From assembly GCA_025057015.1 (NCBI GenBank), contig JANWYG010000018.1, forward strand, positions 62,001-126,000: a stretch of DNA of 64,000 bases, given 5' to 3'. Position 1 is the stretch's first letter. Every line of letters begins with the position of its first letter. Positions 19,009 through 26,783 of this stretch are shown here, one piece after another. The notes beneath the pieces were generated by a model, which saw nothing but the letters and a program-made list of their open reading frames with translations, was not told where the DNA came from and did not search any database. The stretch comes from Blastocatellia bacterium. Lineage in GTDB: Bacteria > Acidobacteriota > Blastocatellia > Chloracidobacteriales > JADJPF01. Both the position numbers and the translations under genes were made by a program.

Positions 19009-19949
19009 ATTTCCCTCCTTAAATTAAGCAAGCTCACTGCTTTTTCCACGGACGCTGCATCTTCTACATTCAGCAGTTCGACAGCGTCATCGATCTGTTT
19101 AATGAGTCCAGTGAGGACAGTTTTAGGGCCTACTTCTACGAATCGTTTTACGCCTTTTTCTAGCATTGTTACCACGCAGTCAGCCCATCTTACCGGCGAA
19201 CATATTTGCCTAAGCAAGCTTTCTTTGGCAGTCTGTCCGTTGGTGATTACTGCTGCGTCGACGTTGTTTACAAGCGGACAGTTTAAGTCACGGAAGGTAG
19301 TAGTTTCAAGGTGTGGTCTCAGGGCATCTTCTGCAAATTTCATAAGCGGCGAATGAAATGGAGCGCTGACCGGCAGTAATCTACCTTTACCCAGTCTGCA
19401 CTGTTTGATGATCGAAAGCGCTCGCTCTACTGCTGAAGAGTGTCCAGCTATGACTATCTGAGACGGAGAGTTTATGTTTGCTAGAACACAGACTTCATCT
19501 TGAGCAGCTTCTTGACAGATAGTCGCAACTGTTTCAGCACTTACTCCTATGATTGCTGCCATAGCTCCTTTGCCTACTGGCACAGCTTCCTGCATATACT
19601 GTCCGCGTTTATGGACGAGCCATACGGCGTCGGTAAAATCAAGTGCGTCTGCTGCTACCAGAGCTGAGTATTCGCCGAGGCTATGCCCTGCAACATAGTC
19701 TGCTTTGACACCTCTTTCCTTAAGTACCGCAAAAGCTGCTACTGAAACAGTTAATATTGCAGGTTGTGTGTTTGCGGTGAGCTGAAGTTCGGACTCATCA
19801 CCTTCGAAGCAAAGTTTTGAGATTGAAAATCCCAGGACTTGGTCAGCAGTATCGAAGGTAATCCTTGCTGTTTCGTAGTGCTCGTACAACTGCTTGCCCA
19901 TGCCGGGGTATTGTGAGGCTTGTCCTGGAAATACTAGGGCTGTCTTCAT
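19005..19949 (-). CDS. fabD: Malonyl-CoA:ACP transacylase
   Basis: 314 residues, the usual length. It transfers malonyl from CoA to ACP to start each elongation round. The N-terminal [12 protein letters not shown], the nucleophile motif [10 protein letters not shown] and the later catalytic His in SAPFHSPLM are all present. The ATG at 19949 overlaps the stop of the small upstream gene as ATGA, and the stop overlaps the acpP start the same way, making a tight three-gene coupled block. Confidence 0.96.
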   Translation of the reverse strand: MKTALVFPGQASQYPGMGKQLYEHYETARITFDTADQVLGFSISKLCFEGDESELQLTANTQPAILTVSVAAFAVLKERGVKADYVAGHSLGEYSALVAADALDFTDAVWLVHKRGQYMQEAVPVGKGAMAAIIGVSAETVATICQEAAQDEVCVLANINSPSQIVIAGHSSAVERALSIIKQCRLGKGRLLPVSAPFHSPLMKFAEDALRPHLETTTFRDLNCPLVNNVDAAVITNGQTAKESLLRQICSPVRWADCVVTMLEKGVKRFVEVGPKTVLTGLIKQIDDAVELLNVEDAASVEKAVSLLNLRREI

Positions 19950-20146
19950 TTTTGTTCCTTGTGCTCTTTTAAAAGTCTAGAGACGGCGTATGCATCTGTT
20001 GCTAAGCCAGCAAGTAGCAAGATCGCCGAGACTTCTGGAGCAAAGCTAAATGGTTTCTGCCTAAGATACTTTATAAGTCCTATGCTGCCTAGTGACAGTA
20101 GCAGAGCTCCTACGGCTACCGTCAGATAAAACCTAATGAGTTTAAT
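19946..20146 (-). CDS. Small two-helix membrane protein with apparent ATT start
   Basis: A 66-codon frame lies between the lipoprotein gene and fabD. Its stop TGA overlaps the fabD ATG as ATGA. The protein has two hydrophobic segments (FYLTVAVGALLLSLGSIGLI and VSAILLLAGLAT) separated by KYLRQKPFSF, and a charged tail ([10 protein letters not shown]). There is no ATG, GTG or TTG near the front. An in-frame TAG lies four codons upstream, and the first codon after AGGAGA with five-base spacing is ATT at 20144-20146. ATT is a rare initiation codon known from infC. No family recognised. The coupling to fabD, a well-placed ribosome site and clean membrane topology argue for a real gene. Confidence 0.62.
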   Translation of the reverse strand: MKLIRFYLTVAVGALLLSLGSIGLIKYLRQKPFSFAPEVSAILLLAGLATDAYAVSRLLKEHKEQK

Positions 20147-20205
20147 TGCTGTCTCCTAAGATGGCTGCTAAACAGAAATTTGAATTTTTATTTTAACTAT
20201 TACTT

Positions 20206-20925
20206 TTAGTCAAGGAATTTAGCCGTGATTTTGCATTCTGAAAGCAGCAAATCCGTATATTGACCGTGTTCTTGTGCTTGTTTTTTGCTCTGCTCGTATT
20301 CTTCTTCAGTGCTTTTTTGCTTAACGTAGTCTAGCATTTGTCTTAAAGTTACGCCTTCTGTGATTCGCCAGAAAGCATACTGTACTGGTGTCAAGTCATA
20401 CTTTTCACCGCTTTCTGGTGGCTTGGGGCGGTAGAAGCAAAAGCAGTCTGAGAAGCGACGTAGGTCACCTTTTGCGAGGGTACCGATTTCATAAGCTACG
20501 CTTTTTGTTGGGCAAAGTCGCTTCATTTGTAATGAAAATACTTCTGCTTTGCCTACCCAGACCCCACCGGCACTTGTTTCTCCCTCGAGGGATCTAGAAA
20601 GTATTAGATCGACGACTTTGTTGTTAGGTGAGCGAAGTATAGTTCCACAGTCTATGCGAAACCGCAGGGACCTATTAGTGTTGTTGCGTATAGCGATCTC
20701 GACTATTTCCCCGAAAGCAGGAGCAGTAAGAGACGACTCTGCTTCGGGGGAGATTCTCACTATGCTCAGCTCGCCGTTTTCTAGATATTGGTATATTTGG
20801 GGTTTTTCGCCGCTCTCGTATTCTAGCAACCCTGGATTAATCTCCATATCGGCTGGTTGTATTAGGCTGCAGCCAGCCGTCAAGGCCAGCAGCAGCGTCA
20901 CCATCTGAGCACGGCTGAGCCCCAT
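20206..20925 (-). CDS. Lipoprotein of unknown function in the fatty-acid operon
   Basis: 239 residues. The signal sequence ends in a lipobox (ALTAGC), so the mature protein should be lipid-anchored. The rest has beta-rich segments (FGEIVEIAIRNNTNRSLRFRI) that resemble an Ig-like or DUF-type fold, followed by a Cys-containing FSDCFCFYRPKPP and a charged helical end (STEEEYEQSKKQAQEHGQ). I do not recognise the family. It overlaps the end of fabH by 28 bases; the ATG at 20925 has AGGAG four bases upstream. Its location inside the fab operon suggests an envelope role. Confidence 0.75.
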   Translation of the reverse strand: MGLSRAQMVTLLLALTAGCSLIQPADMEINPGLLEYESGEKPQIYQYLENGELSIVRISPEAESSLTAPAFGEIVEIAIRNNTNRSLRFRIDCGTILRSPNNKVVDLILSRSLEGETSAGGVWVGKAEVFSLQMKRLCPTKSVAYEIGTLAKGDLRRFSDCFCFYRPKPPESGEKYDLTPVQYAFWRITEGVTLRQMLDYVKQKSTEEEYEQSKKQAQEHGQYTDLLLSECKITAKFLD

Positions 20926-21878
20926 GTAGCTCCTGCTCCGAAGGAAGTAAGCACTATTAGGTCGCCTTTTTTCACCCTACCGTTATGGACACATTCGTCT
21001 AGGGCTATGGGTATTGAAGCAGATGAAGTGTTACCGATACGGTCGATGTTGGCATAGACTTTATCTTGTGGCAGGCCTAAGCGATCGGCTACGGCGTCTG
21101 TGATGCGTTGGTTAGCTTGATGAGGGATGAAGAGGTCTATGTCTGCTGCTGTGAGTTTACTTTCATCAAGCACTCGCTGAGTTATATCACACATATTCTT
21201 TACAGCGACTTTGAACAGTTCGTTACCTCTCATCTTTATATAGTGTAGCCGTTCGTCTATAGACTTGTAGCTTGTCGGATAGCGCGTACCGCCACCTGGC
21301 GTATAGAGGAAGTCGGCATAGTCGCCGTCGCTTTGGATACGTGACAATATGACTCCGCTACCGTCATCTCGATCTGCTATTACTGCTGCACCAGCTCCAT
21401 CACCGAAGATGATGCACGTAGCGCGGTCGGTATAGTCTACGTATCTAGAGAGCACTTCAGCACCTATTATAAGTATGCGTTTAGCTTGTTGTGTGCGAAT
21501 GAACTGGTCAGCAACACTAAGGGCGTAGACAAACCCCGAGCAAGCTGCTACAAGGTCAAATGCTGCAGCACGCTTTGCTTTGAGCTTTGCCTGTATGAGG
21601 CAAGCTGTAGACGGCAATGTCATATCTGGGCAGACAGTAGCGCAAATTACTAGGTCGAGCTCTTGTGGCTGCACACTTGCAGCTTCGAGTGCTCGACGAG
21701 CGGCTTCTACGGCAAAAACTGAGGTGTACTCATCTTCAGCAGCGATTCTACGTTGCTTGATGCCAGTGCGAGTGGTTATCCATTCGTCGCTTGTGTCTAC
21801 CATTTGTTCCAAATCTGTGTTTGTCAAAACGCGCTGCGGTAGCGCATGTCCTGTACCTACTATAGCTGCTCTTAGCAT
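20898..21878 (-). CDS. fabH: 3-oxoacyl-ACP synthase III (FabH)
   Basis: 326 residues from the ATG at 21878. It starts fatty-acid synthesis by condensing acetyl-CoA or a branched acyl-CoA with malonyl-ACP. The catalytic Cys is in VAACSGFVYAL, the His in FIPHQANQRI and the Asn in RIGNTSSASIP. A longer open frame reaches 21977 but would overlap rpmF, and its extra residues do not match the family. The true protein begins MLRAAIVGTGHALPQ, as FabH does. In most bacteria plsX precedes fabH; here rpmF abuts it directly. Confidence 0.95.
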   Translation of the reverse strand: MLRAAIVGTGHALPQRVLTNTDLEQMVDTSDEWITTRTGIKQRRIAAEDEYTSVFAVEAARRALEAASVQPQELDLVICATVCPDMTLPSTACLIQAKLKAKRAAAFDLVAACSGFVYALSVADQFIRTQQAKRILIIGAEVLSRYVDYTDRATCIIFGDGAGAAVIADRDDGSGVILSRIQSDGDYADFLYTPGGGTRYPTSYKSIDERLHYIKMRGNELFKVAVKNMCDITQRVLDESKLTAADIDLFIPHQANQRITDAVADRLGLPQDKVYANIDRIGNTSSASIPIALDECVHNGRVKKGDLIVLTSFGAGATWGSAVLRW

Positions 21879-21885
21879 TTTGCAC

Positions 21886-22098
21886 CTACTCTTCGGGCTT
21901 AAAAATTTGGCGTGAGTAATTTCTACGCTTTGTCTGTGTGGGAGCCGAAATATAGTATCCGCAGCCTGGGCAGGCACGGTGTGGTAATCTTGGGGCTTTA
22001 CACTCCGGACAGAGCTGTATTGTAGGTGCTACGAGCGCATCATGAGCGCGTCGCATACCGGTTCTAGACTTTGAATGGCGTCTTTTTGGATTTGGCAT
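21886..22098 (-). CDS. rpmF: 50S ribosomal protein L32
   Basis: 70 residues, basic. N-terminal MPNPKRRHSKSRTGMRRAHD is the L32 signature, followed by a zinc ribbon with CPEC and CPGCGYY. It lies six bases after yceD and seven before fabH. The yceD-rpmF pair is conserved across bacteria and often heads the plsX-fab operon, which fits this order. Confidence 0.96.
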   Translation of the reverse strand: MPNPKRRHSKSRTGMRRAHDALVAPTIQLCPECKAPRLPHRACPGCGYYISAPTQTKRRNYSRQIFKPEE

Positions 22099-22104
22099 AA
22101 ATTG

Positions 22105-22605
22105 TCACCTCTTAAATTTTAGTAAAGCTTGCCAGCGTGGATCGATCTCTTTCGAAGTACATTCGCAACTTTCTAGATTCAGATTCTTACCACAGGATTG
22201 GCATAGTCCTTTGCAGGATTCACTGCATCGGATCGACATCGGCAAAAGTAGCCGCAGTTGCTCAGTTGCTAGTTCTTCTATGTCGATGAACATTTCAGAG
22301 TAGAAAGACACGTTTAAATCGTCTTCGTGTAGCACCAGTTCTGAATCTGCACGAAGGTTATCTATAGGCAGATAGAGCAGTCGAAAGTTGTTATTTACTG
22401 CGAACTCTACCGCTGTCAGACATCTAACACAGCTTATTCGGAAGACTGCTTTGATACTACCATGCACATGTACTTCGCTGCCTTTTTTAAACAATCGAAG
22501 CGATATCTCATAGCCTTCTGGTAGGCTTGCGTCAGCCTCTAGCTCCAGGGCAGTTGCTGCGTATGTAAGCCTTGTGTCTTCTAGCTGAGCGAGATCTATG
22601 CGCAT
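22105..22605 (-). CDS. yceD: YceD/DUF177 family protein
   Basis: 166 residues. The family is linked to 23S rRNA and ribosome assembly and almost always precedes rpmF. The conserved CVRC in the middle and the Cys-rich C-terminus CSESCKGLCQSCGKNLN, followed by DPRWQALLKF, match DUF177. This is the first gene of the operon and is transcribed from the promoter at 22629-22656, with a predicted leader of only about 17 bases. Confidence 0.9.
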   Translation of the reverse strand: MRIDLAQLEDTRLTYAATALELEADASLPEGYEISLRLFKKGSEVHVHGSIKAVFRISCVRCLTAVEFAVNNNFRLLYLPIDNLRADSELVLHEDDLNVSFYSEMFIDIEELATEQLRLLLPMSIRCSESCKGLCQSCGKNLNLESCECTSKEIDPRWQALLKFKR

Positions 22606-22628
22606 CTTTTCTCTAATTGAAAAGAGGA

Positions 22629-22656
22629 ATTATACCTTCTAGCAGTAGATTGTCAA
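22629..22656 (-). promoter_or_regulatory. Sigma70-type promoter of the yceD-rpmF-fab-etf operon
   Basis: On the minus strand TTGACA (22656-22651) and TATAAT (22634-22629) are separated by 16 bases. Both hexamers match the consensus perfectly. The expected start of transcription is near 22622, 17 bases before the yceD ATG. No comparable element was found further down the operon. Confidence 0.8.
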
Positions 22657-22660
22657 TGCT

Positions 22661-22936
22661 TTAGGGGTGAATTAGTAGCTCAAGTGATGAGATTGCGCAG
22701 CCCTTTAGCTTTACAAGTAGGTAGCTACCATCTTTTAGCGGCACCGCAAAGCTAGAACCTCCCATGCTGTTGATTGTTACCTCTCTATCTATCTGACAGC
22801 GAATCTCTTCAGGCAGTGCTTGTAACATAGCAGAGAAGTTGCAGAGTCTTGGTTCACCTTTGTGAAGCACAAAGGCCGTTTCTGGTAGTTCTATGGGCAG
22901 GCTGGCTTTAGAGATTGCTTGTTTTATGTCGTACAT
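22661..22936 (-). CDS. Hypothetical 91-aa protein upstream of the fab operon
   Basis: 91 residues with no signal peptide or membrane segment. The sequence alternates short helices and strands: LPETAFVLHKGEPRLC, LPEEIRCQIDREVTINSMGG and DGSYLLVKLKGCAISSLELLI. No family recognised. It ends four bases before the -35 element of the yceD promoter, so it is transcribed in the same direction but separately. There is no clear ribosome site before the ATG. Confidence 0.6.
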   Translation of the reverse strand: MYDIKQAISKASLPIELPETAFVLHKGEPRLCNFSAMLQALPEEIRCQIDREVTINSMGGSSFAVPLKDGSYLLVKLKGCAISSLELLIHP

Positions 22937-23054
22937 TACGGTTGTGCCTTAGAGGGATGATATCTAATTATGTATTGTACCCGATGGTGGGCAAAGTCTT
23001 TCCTGCGGGTTAAACGTGTTTTATAGTCAAGCTAGGAATACCGGAGGGAAATAA

Positions 23055-25217
23055 GTGATTATAGCGGCGTTTTTACTTTTCTTTCTGCCTCAGGGTTTCT
23101 TGTTAGAGGAGCCTGTGCCGGATGATGCTTTGGCACTAGGGCCATTGGACACCGGTGAGCAAGTAACCGGTCAGTTGCTGTTTAGGCTTAGGGATGAAGA
23201 AGAGCTGGAGGAGCTGATAGCTCGGCAGAATGATCCTCTTAGCCCGGACTATCGTCGATGGCTGAGGCCAGAGGAGTTTGCAGAGAGGTTTGCTGTGGCG
23301 GCAGATACGTACGAATCTGCTTGCAACTGGCTTATAGCAAATGGCCTTCAGGTGAAAAAGCGATGGAAAGGCAGGCATGCGCTGGAGTTTACTGGTAGGG
23401 CTGCTGTCGTAGAGCGGGTCTTCGGGGTACGTATCGAAGGTTTTCTTCAAAAAGGGCAGCGACGTTATGCTGCTCGTGGTTCGGTACAATTGCCTGTAGA
23501 TTTAGCTAAGTCTGTCTATGGGGTAAGGATAAGCTCGCTTGTTAGAATGCAACCGGTTCTTGCTGCTACTGATATTAGGCCAGCTACGGCAGTTGCAGGC
23601 CGGGTAGCTGTGGCTGCTGAGGATTTTTATCTTGCATATAACTTGTTACCTTTGCTGAAAGATGGGATAGATGGCCGCGGTCAAAAAATAGGAATTGTGG
23701 CGCGCTGTGACTTTGATCTATCTGATGTAGCACTTTACCGTTCGACTTTTGGTTTACCGGAGGGACGCATAACTAAGATAGCTGCTGCTGGAAGGACGAT
23801 AAACTACGGTGGCATTGAAGAAACCGAAGTTCTTTTAAACGCTCAACTAGCTGGTATGGCTGCTCCTGGGGCAGAGATACAGGTAGTAATAGCTGAAGCT
23901 GGAGCAGAGATCGATCAGTCACTTGCGTATTTCGTCAACGAATTACCTGAAACACGGCTCATCAACATCAGTTTTGGGTTATGTGAGCGTGATCTAGGAC
24001 AGACTTTTCAATCGGTTTTTGCAAATCTTTACAAGCAAGCTGCCGCGCAAGGGCAGAGTGTTTTTGTGGCTGCTGGAAACGGCGGTGCAAACGACTGTCG
24101 TGATGGTAGTGGTCGGCAGGTAAACGGCCTTGCATCAAGTCCATACGTGACGGCCGTGGGTGGCACAACTCTGCAGCTCGAGTATGACCCGCAGGGCAAG
24201 CCGGTACGTTTTCTAAGTGAGCGAGCTTGGACTAACGGCGGCGGCGGGTTGAGCTTGATTTATAATAGGCCGTCTTATCAGCGGGATCTGCAAATCGAGG
24301 GCGCTATGAGAGCTATACCAGATGTATCGTTGATGGCAGATCCTGGGCCTGGCTATTTCATAGTCAGGCGTGGCAGCGTATTTACTGTAGGTGGCACAAG
24401 TGCTGCTACGCCCTGTTGGGTAGGTATCTTTGCCTTAGCCAACCAGCTGGTTTCGGGTAAGGGCTTTGGACCGGCTAACTACTTGATCTATAAACTCGGA
24501 GAGCAGCAGATAAGAGGCGCAGTGCAAGCATTTCGAGATATTTCTGTTGGAAATAACTCTTCGTTTGGGGTTGCAGGTTTTGAGGCTGCACCTGGCTATG
24601 ACCTATGTACTGGCTGGGGTACTGCTAATGCTGATGTGTTAGTTAGGCAACTGTCTGCGGCCGAAAACTTTGGTCAAGTATACCTGCTCTTTCCGAACGG
24701 CGGCGAGTTTCTCAATGCTGATAGTTTTGCCGTCAGATGGCATCTGTCTAGCGATATAGTCGATCAAGTTCTGTCACAGACACTATTACTTTCTACTGAT
24801 GGCGGAGCGAGCTTCGTTACTGTAGCTGAAGGCTTGGATCCACGTCAGCGGAGTTTCGAATTCAAGCGAGGTTCCTTGGTGGCTACTGCGGCTCGATTTA
24901 AGGTTGCTGTTTTGACGTCTACTGCGATACTGTCTGACACTAGTGATGCTAACTTCAATCTTGGAAGCAATTTAAGGATAGAGTTTGCTACCTATGCGGC
25001 TAAACAGCTCAAGCTTGAAGGCACAGGCTTTGCTAAAGAGGCAAAGCTTGTAGTAAACGGTCGCGAGATAAAAAAATCTGGTAAACTAGTAAGTGAAGAT
25101 GAGCTAGTCTTCAAAGGTACGGAGAAGAAGTTTGGTCTTAAACCCGGTCCTAACGAACTACTACTTAGAATTGGCAAGGTGGTATCTGCTCCTTTCATCC
25201 TTTTCTTGAAGCAGTAG
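23055..25217 (+). CDS. Secreted S53 (sedolisin/kumamolisin-like) protease, catalytic Asp replaced by Asn
   Basis: 720 residues, from a GTG with GGAGG seven bases upstream. A signal peptide (FLLFFLPQGFL) precedes a Pro-kumamolisin activation domain (~25-165: DPLSPDYRRWLRPEEFAERF) and an S53 catalytic domain (~190-545). The triad Glu is E258 in ETEVLL and the nucleophile is S449 in GGTSAATP. The Asp four residues after the Glu in active sedolisins is Asn262 here (EVLLN followed by AQLAGMAAPGA). The C-terminal ~180 residues look like two Ig/Ricin-type beta domains. It may be inactive, altered in pH optimum, or a binding protein; sequence alone cannot tell. Confidence 0.88.
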   Translation: MIIAAFLLFFLPQGFLLEEPVPDDALALGPLDTGEQVTGQLLFRLRDEEELEELIARQNDPLSPDYRRWLRPEEFAERFAVAADTYESACNWLIANGLQVKKRWKGRHALEFTGRAAVVERVFGVRIEGFLQKGQRRYAARGSVQLPVDLAKSVYGVRISSLVRMQPVLAATDIRPATAVAGRVAVAAEDFYLAYNLLPLLKDGIDGRGQKIGIVARCDFDLSDVALYRSTFGLPEGRITKIAAAGRTINYGGIEETEVLLNAQLAGMAAPGAEIQVVIAEAGAEIDQSLAYFVNELPETRLINISFGLCERDLGQTFQSVFANLYKQAAAQGQSVFVAAGNGGANDCRDGSGRQVNGLASSPYVTAVGGTTLQLEYDPQGKPVRFLSERAWTNGGGGLSLIYNRPSYQRDLQIEGAMRAIPDVSLMADPGPGYFIVRRGSVFTVGGTSAATPCWVGIFALANQLVSGKGFGPANYLIYKLGEQQIRGAVQAFRDISVGNNSSFGVAGFEAAPGYDLCTGWGTANADVLVRQLSAAENFGQVYLLFPNGGEFLNADSFAVRWHLSSDIVDQVLSQTLLLSTDGGASFVTVAEGLDPRQRSFEFKRGSLVATAARFKVAVLTSTAILSDTSDANFNLGSNLRIEFATYAAKQLKLEGTGFAKEAKLVVNGREIKKSGKLVSEDELVFKGTEKKFGLKPGPNELLLRIGKVVSAPFILFLKQ

Positions 25218-25255
25218 TTTGTTAATCCTTGATAGAGAGAAGCTTTAGGGGGGAT

Positions 25256-25666
25256 ATGCAACGAATAATACTTGAATCGGCAGACATAATAGAGAAGATG
25301 GATGGGAGTCGGGAAGCAGTGGTAGTACTGCGATCTGATACAAATGAAAACGTGGGCATAACTGCTATAACTGATGAAGCTGAGGCGATACAAGCCGTAG
25401 CGAAAGCTACGCTGCATGCTCTGAAACGAACCACGCCGCTTGCGATCACTGCTGAGCTGGCTACCGCTGGTAAGATTAGGCCTGAGGGGATGAAAGACTT
25501 TCTCTACATAGTGAAAGTAGAGCTTGGTTACGGCCAGGAAAGGTTTTCTTTGACCGGTACTTGCATGGGCCGGGAGGACGATATAGCTACAAGCGCTGCA
25601 AAAGCTACCCTAGACGCTACTAATCGAGTGTTGGAATATCTGACTGAGACTTATGACAAGAGGTAA
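25256..25666 (+). CDS. Unknown protein built of two similar halves
   Basis: 136 residues from the ATG at 25256 (a TTG nine codons earlier is possible). Two halves look related: VVLRSDTNENVGITAITDEA..AVAKATLHALKR and KVELGYGQERFSLTGTC..ATSAAKATLDATNRVL. Each gives a strand pair and a helix with the AxKATLxA core. No signal peptide. I do not recognise the family. It begins 39 bases after the S53 gene and may be co-transcribed with it. Nothing in the sequence suggests secretion, so a link to the protease is doubtful. Confidence 0.72.
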   Translation: MQRIILESADIIEKMDGSREAVVVLRSDTNENVGITAITDEAEAIQAVAKATLHALKRTTPLAITAELATAGKIRPEGMKDFLYIVKVELGYGQERFSLTGTCMGREDDIATSAAKATLDATNRVLEYLTETYDKR

Positions 25667-25877
25667 AGCAGATCTCCTCTTACTGTGAAGTCGAGATATA
25701 GGGCAGGTTAGCTCTTCAGAATCAAAGCAGCGATGAATATAGGGTTATGCTTGAGGTGGCTTTTGTTTAGTATCCACATTAGCATAAGTTACTGTGTGAC
25801 ATAGGCGTTTCTGTTGTCACTAACTAGTCAAGATTTGGTTCGGGCTTTTTGCCCCATAGGCAGGCGTAGGAGGAGTT

Positions 25878-26783
25878 ATGAGATATCTAACAGTACTTCT
25901 GTTTGTGTCAGTGTTTTGTTATGCCCAAGATAGTTCTAGAGGTTTGAAACCTAGGGAGTACGTTGATAAGTTGCCACAAGTCATCTCGATGCAACGACCG
26001 AAAGCTAAGATTAAGCCTGCCGTCAAGAATGCCATAAAGTATAAAGTTATAGGAACTGACGGCGATGCTATTGACCAAGGCGTAAATGTAGGCTTTACGT
26101 TCTGGCGATTGGTAGAATCCGGGCCTGGGGATGATGCTGCAATGGTAGAGAAGAGCAGGTTAGCTGTGAGAAAGCATAATGCTGATGTGCGAGTTGACGC
26201 TATTGCACAGCGCGTGGAGTCTACTACGGAATTTGCGGACGGCGACGAGATCAGATTTTCTATAGAAGTACCAATAGCTGGGTATGTTTATCTGATCAAT
26301 AGAGAGCGCTATATAGATGGTTCTTACAGTGATCCGTATCTTATCTTTCCAAGCAGCAGGGATGTAGGACGTACTGACAAAGTAACTGCAGGCAAGTTGC
26401 TGTTCTTGCCTAGTGACAGCGAGACTTTTGTCATAATGTCTTATGTAGAGGGGAAGCCTAGGAAAGAAGCTGAAGTGTTTACTGTGATAGTAAGTCCACA
26501 TCCGTTGGCTGAGCTAGCGCCGCTAGGTGATGGAGAGCAGCTTAGGAGGATAGATCCGCGCAAGTTTGCTGAGTGGTCTAAGGAATGGGGCGGCAGGGTT
26601 TGGAGCTTTGAGCAGGAGGGAAGCACCAAGGCGAAGATAACTAGGGCCGAAAAGATGGCTTACGTAGCGGGTAAAGGTACAATTAACGTAGGAGATGCAT
26701 TTCCTCAGACGATCTATCGTGTTGAGGTAATGAAGGATAAGCCGCTACTTTTTAATGTTTTGGCGAATATTCGTCAGCGATGA
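25878..26783 (+). CDS. Secreted DUF4384-like protein paired with a Ser/Thr kinase
   Basis: 301 residues. Signal peptide MRYLTVLLFVSVFCYA. The middle (~115-210) resembles DUF4384: FADGDEIRFSIEVPIAGYVYLINRE, then YLIFPSS and a FLPSDSETFVIM strand. This module recurs in the C-terminus of the kinase encoded next. The stop overlaps the kinase ATG as ATGA, so the two are coupled. GGAGGAG precedes the start. The likely role is a periplasmic partner or decoy of the kinase's extracytoplasmic domain, which is an inference from shared domain and coupling. Confidence 0.78.
   Translation: MRYLTVLLFVSVFCYAQDSSRGLKPREYVDKLPQVISMQRPKAKIKPAVKNAIKYKVIGTDGDAIDQGVNVGFTFWRLVESGPGDDAAMVEKSRLAVRKHNADVRVDAIAQRVESTTEFADGDEIRFSIEVPIAGYVYLINRERYIDGSYSDPYLIFPSSRDVGRTDKVTAGKLLFLPSDSETFVIMSYVEGKPRKEAEVFTVIVSPHPLAELAPLGDGEQLRRIDPRKFAEWSKEWGGRVWSFEQEGSTKAKITRAEKMAYVAGKGTINVGDAFPQTIYRVEVMKDKPLLFNVLANIRQR

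Noticed and set aside
21879-21977. N-terminal extension of fabH
   Set aside because: The extra 33 residues overlap rpmF, have no family match, and the internal ATG starts the protein as usual for FabH.
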